A stretch of 64,000 bases of DNA from Xenorhabdus thuongxuanensis. GTDB lineage: Bacteria; Pseudomonadota; Gammaproteobacteria; Enterobacterales; Enterobacteriaceae. Positions within the stretch are counted from its first letter, which is position 1. Each line of letters begins with the position of its first letter. Shown here one piece after another: positions 62,665 to 64,000 of the stretch. The notes under the pieces were generated by a model. It did not search any database. It saw only the letters and a list, made by a program, of their open reading frames with translations, and had not been told where the DNA came from. A program made the translations under genes and the position numbers. Location: NCBI RefSeq assembly GCF_001908095.1, contig NZ_MKGR01000008.1, positions 98,705 through 162,704 of the forward strand, given 5' to 3'.

Positions 62665-62681
62665 ACCGAGGTTTTACGGAT
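62656..62681 (-). other. gix-like crossover site, right
   Basis: 26-base site centred on GA at 62668-62669. Read on the minus strand its core is AAAACCTCGGTTTG, inverted relative to the left site and nearly identical to it. Confidence 0.75.
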
Positions 62682-62746
62682 ATCAATTCGTCATTTTTAA
62701 AGTGGTGATAAGCTCATTAATTCATGGACTAAATGAGGTATTAATA

Positions 62747-62890
62747 ATGGCGAAAATTGGCTATATCCGTGTATCAACAACAGACCAAAACAGTGATCTG
62801 CAACGAAATGCATTAATGGCCGCAAATTGTAACTCGATTTTTGAGGATAGAATTAGTGGCAAAACCGCCAATAATGATGACCTATTTTAA
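62747..62890 (+). pseudogene. gin: Gin-type serine DNA invertase, truncated
   Basis: Only 47 residues: MAKIGYIRVSTTDQNSDLQR with catalytic Ser10, then RNALMAANCNSIFEDRISGK and six unrelated residues. A full Gin has about 190 residues. The rest of the catalytic domain, the long helix and the DNA-binding helix-turn-helix are gone, and the following sequence does not resume them in any frame. It sits where Mu gin lies, just outside the invertible segment. It cannot be active alone. Confidence 0.85.
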
Positions 62891-63306
62891 TTAGGCGTTT
62901 TATTCTGCACTGTGCATTATGGAGGAATTAACCCCACACAAAAGAATGCAGAATATATTGCTAAATTGGCTGCTACGCTACACTGATTGTGTAAAAAATT
63001 TTCAATAGATGAAACGCGATTAGCTCTTCATTTATCGCGCGGATAGGTGAAATTTATCGCGCGCGGCATCAGGAAGAGAGGGTGTTAAGCTGCTAAAAGA
63101 TAGCATCACACATATAGTAATAAGGGATACGATAGGAGTAGTGGTATCAGATAAGAGAGCTTGGTGGGCAAAATTACCGGATTGTCTGCCGGGCTATCAG
63201 AATGAAAAGCCGAAACAACGAGGCGAAAAACAAATAGAATTAATGATATACCAATCGCCATTGAAGATGCTTGATTTCTTATCCAAATCAGATCATGCTT
63301 GCAACC
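62891..63306. other. Gap holding the presumed right end of the prophage
   Basis: 416 bases without a credible gene; short frames here lack family features. ATTTATCGCGCG occurs at 63030-63041 and again at 63052-63063, a 22-base period like the spacing of Mu-type transposase sites. The stretch ends GGCATCA at 63071, compatible with a terminal CA. The segment 63072-63306 leads to the IS630-like element. Confidence 0.45.
63030..63071. repeat. Direct repeats, candidate right-end transposase sites
   Basis: Two copies of ATTTATCGCGCG, 22 bases apart, preceded by GATGAAACGCG at 63009. Located after the invertase remnant, where the right end of a Mu-like prophage is expected. No matching left end could be found by eye. 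Confidence 0.4.
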
Positions 63307-64000
63307 ATGAAAATTCATCTGACACCAGAACAAAAACGAGCACTCGAATTGATGCATGATACCACTCGTGACAGTCGAGTCTGTGATCGCATCAAGGCCG
63401 TGCTTTTGGCATCAGAGGGCTGGACTGCTCAGATGATTGCACAGGCCTTGCGTATTCATGAAAGTACGGTCAGCCGTCACCTAAAAGACTTCATCGCTCA
63501 GGAAAAGCTGACGCCGGAAAATGGGGGCTCTGAAAGCCGTCTTTCTGCCGAACAAACCGCTGACCTGATTGAATATTTGACCGCCAATTTGATGCATACC
63601 ACGACCCAAATTGTGGCCTATGTCCAGGCACGTTGGCAGGTGTTTTTCAGTGTAGGGGGCATGACGAAATGGCTTCATCGCCAGGGTTTCAGCTACAAAA
63701 AGCCAAAGGGAGTGCCTCATAAATTCGATGCGGATAAACAGCAACAATTTATTGATGACTACAAGGTGCTGAAAGACAGAGCGGCTCAGAATGAGCCGAT
63801 CCTGTTTATTGATGCGGTGCATCCTTCACAGTCCACAAAGCTCAGTTATGGCTGGATGAAAGCAGGAAAAAATCAGGTAAAAGGGGTTGAAACCACCGGC
63901 AGTCGTACCCGTCTCAATATTCTGGGTGCGCTGAATTTACAACGGATTGAAGACACCGTGATCCGTGAATATCCAAGCATTAATGCTGAAAATATCGCCT
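63307..64000 (+). CDS. IS630-family transposase, cut by the window end
   Basis: The frame starts at the ATG at 63307 (MKIHLTPEQKRALELMHDTT) and stays open to the last base, 231 codons. A helix-turn-helix (WTAQMIAQALRIHESTVSRHLKDF) is followed by the KWLHRQGFSYKKPKGVPHKFD linker and the DDE-type motif ILFIDAVHPS with Asp169. This is the IS630 pattern; the second D and the E would lie beyond or at the window edge. These elements insert at TA. Confidence 0.9.
   Translation, partial: MKIHLTPEQKRALELMHDTTRDSRVCDRIKAVLLASEGWTAQMIAQALRIHESTVSRHLKDFIAQEKLTPENGGSESRLSAEQTADLIEYLTANLMHTTTQIVAYVQARWQVFFSVGGMTKWLHRQGFSYKKPKGVPHKFDADKQQQFIDDYKVLKDRAAQNEPILFIDAVHPSQSTKLSYGWMKAGKNQVKGVETTGSRTRLNILGALNLQRIEDTVIREYPSINAENIA

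Larger units (their letters stand above)
60786..62669. other. G-segment-like invertible tail-fibre cassette
   Basis: About 1.88 kb between two inverted gix-like sites. It contains the variable fibre end S and its assembly gene on the plus strand, and an alternative assembly gene and fibre end S' on the minus strand: the same S-U / U'-S' symmetry as the Mu G segment. Inversion would fuse VKNLGL in frame to LADTVYRTIGNGRNQIPD of S'. Confidence 0.8.

Noticed and set aside
63141..63359. 72-residue plus-strand frame before the IS630 transposase
   Set aside because: Low-complexity charged sequence without family motifs; it overlaps the better-supported transposase start and probably only reads flanking DNA.
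1..64000. CRISPR arrays, tRNA and rRNA genes
   Set aside because: Looked for regularly spaced 25-40 base repeats, cloverleaf patterns ending in CCA and rRNA signature segments; none found.

Overview
The window reads as a chromosome segment of an enteric gamma-proteobacterium. The FliE-FliR order and the close match of the Fli proteins to E. coli, a large adjacent NRPS, moderate GC with AT-rich gaps, and stacked prophage material best suggest the Xenorhabdus/Photorhabdus group. This is inference from gene content; no 16S or other marker gene is present.

Layout. (1) 1-1.46 kb: the C-terminal remnant of an ArsR-type regulator and an intact short-chain dehydrogenase, ending at a bidirectional terminator. 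(2) 1.48-13.1 kb, minus strand: one giant NRPS of 3884 residues with order C-A-T-C/E-A-T-C-A-T-C/E-T. The fourth module has no adenylation domain and there is no thioesterase. (3) 13.5-25.5 kb: flagellar export and basal-body genes fliR, Q, P, O, N, M, L, K, J, I, H, G and F on the minus strand, with fliE divergent on the plus strand. (4) 25.5-28.5 kb: an accessory strip with a truncated integrase and an antiterminator-Q remnant overlapping on opposite strands, a protein with a Tad2 (DUF2829) anti-Thoeris-like domain, and an unrecognised 217-residue protein. (5) 28.6-63.1 kb: a Mu-like prophage in the BcepMu arrangement. Early genes (Ner/gp16-type regulator, IclR-like HTH, DUF3102, transposase A, ATPase B, Gam, MazG-like, DUF2786, GemA/gp16, Mor) run leftwards. 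A divergent repressor and late genes run rightwards: lysis cassette with Rz/Rz1, terminase, portal, MuF, protease with nested scaffold, capsid, then a P2-like contractile tail with tape measure, baseplate and fibre. (6) 60.8-62.7 kb: a G-segment-like invertible tail-fibre cassette bounded by two inverted gix-like sites, with the adjacent Gin-type invertase cut to 47 residues. (7) 63.3 kb to the edge: an IS630-family transposase, cut by the window end.

How it works together. The flagellar block is an overlapping, translationally coupled operon for the type III export gate, ATPase complex and C-ring. In the prophage, the divergent control region at 36.2-36.6 kb sets lysogeny against transposition, Mor is expected to activate the late/middle promoter, and the late block builds a Mu-type head on a P2-type contractile tail. 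Two cargo genes next to the repressor (a two-TM protein and a lipoprotein), a small antisense membrane gene in the tail operon, and the Tad2-like gene are the likeliest lysogenic-conversion or anti-defence functions. The most unusual points are the A-less, TE-less terminal NRPS module, the apparently locked tail-fibre switch, the Tad2-like protein with an unrecognised C-terminal half, and inverted repeats abutting the first start codon of four late gene blocks.
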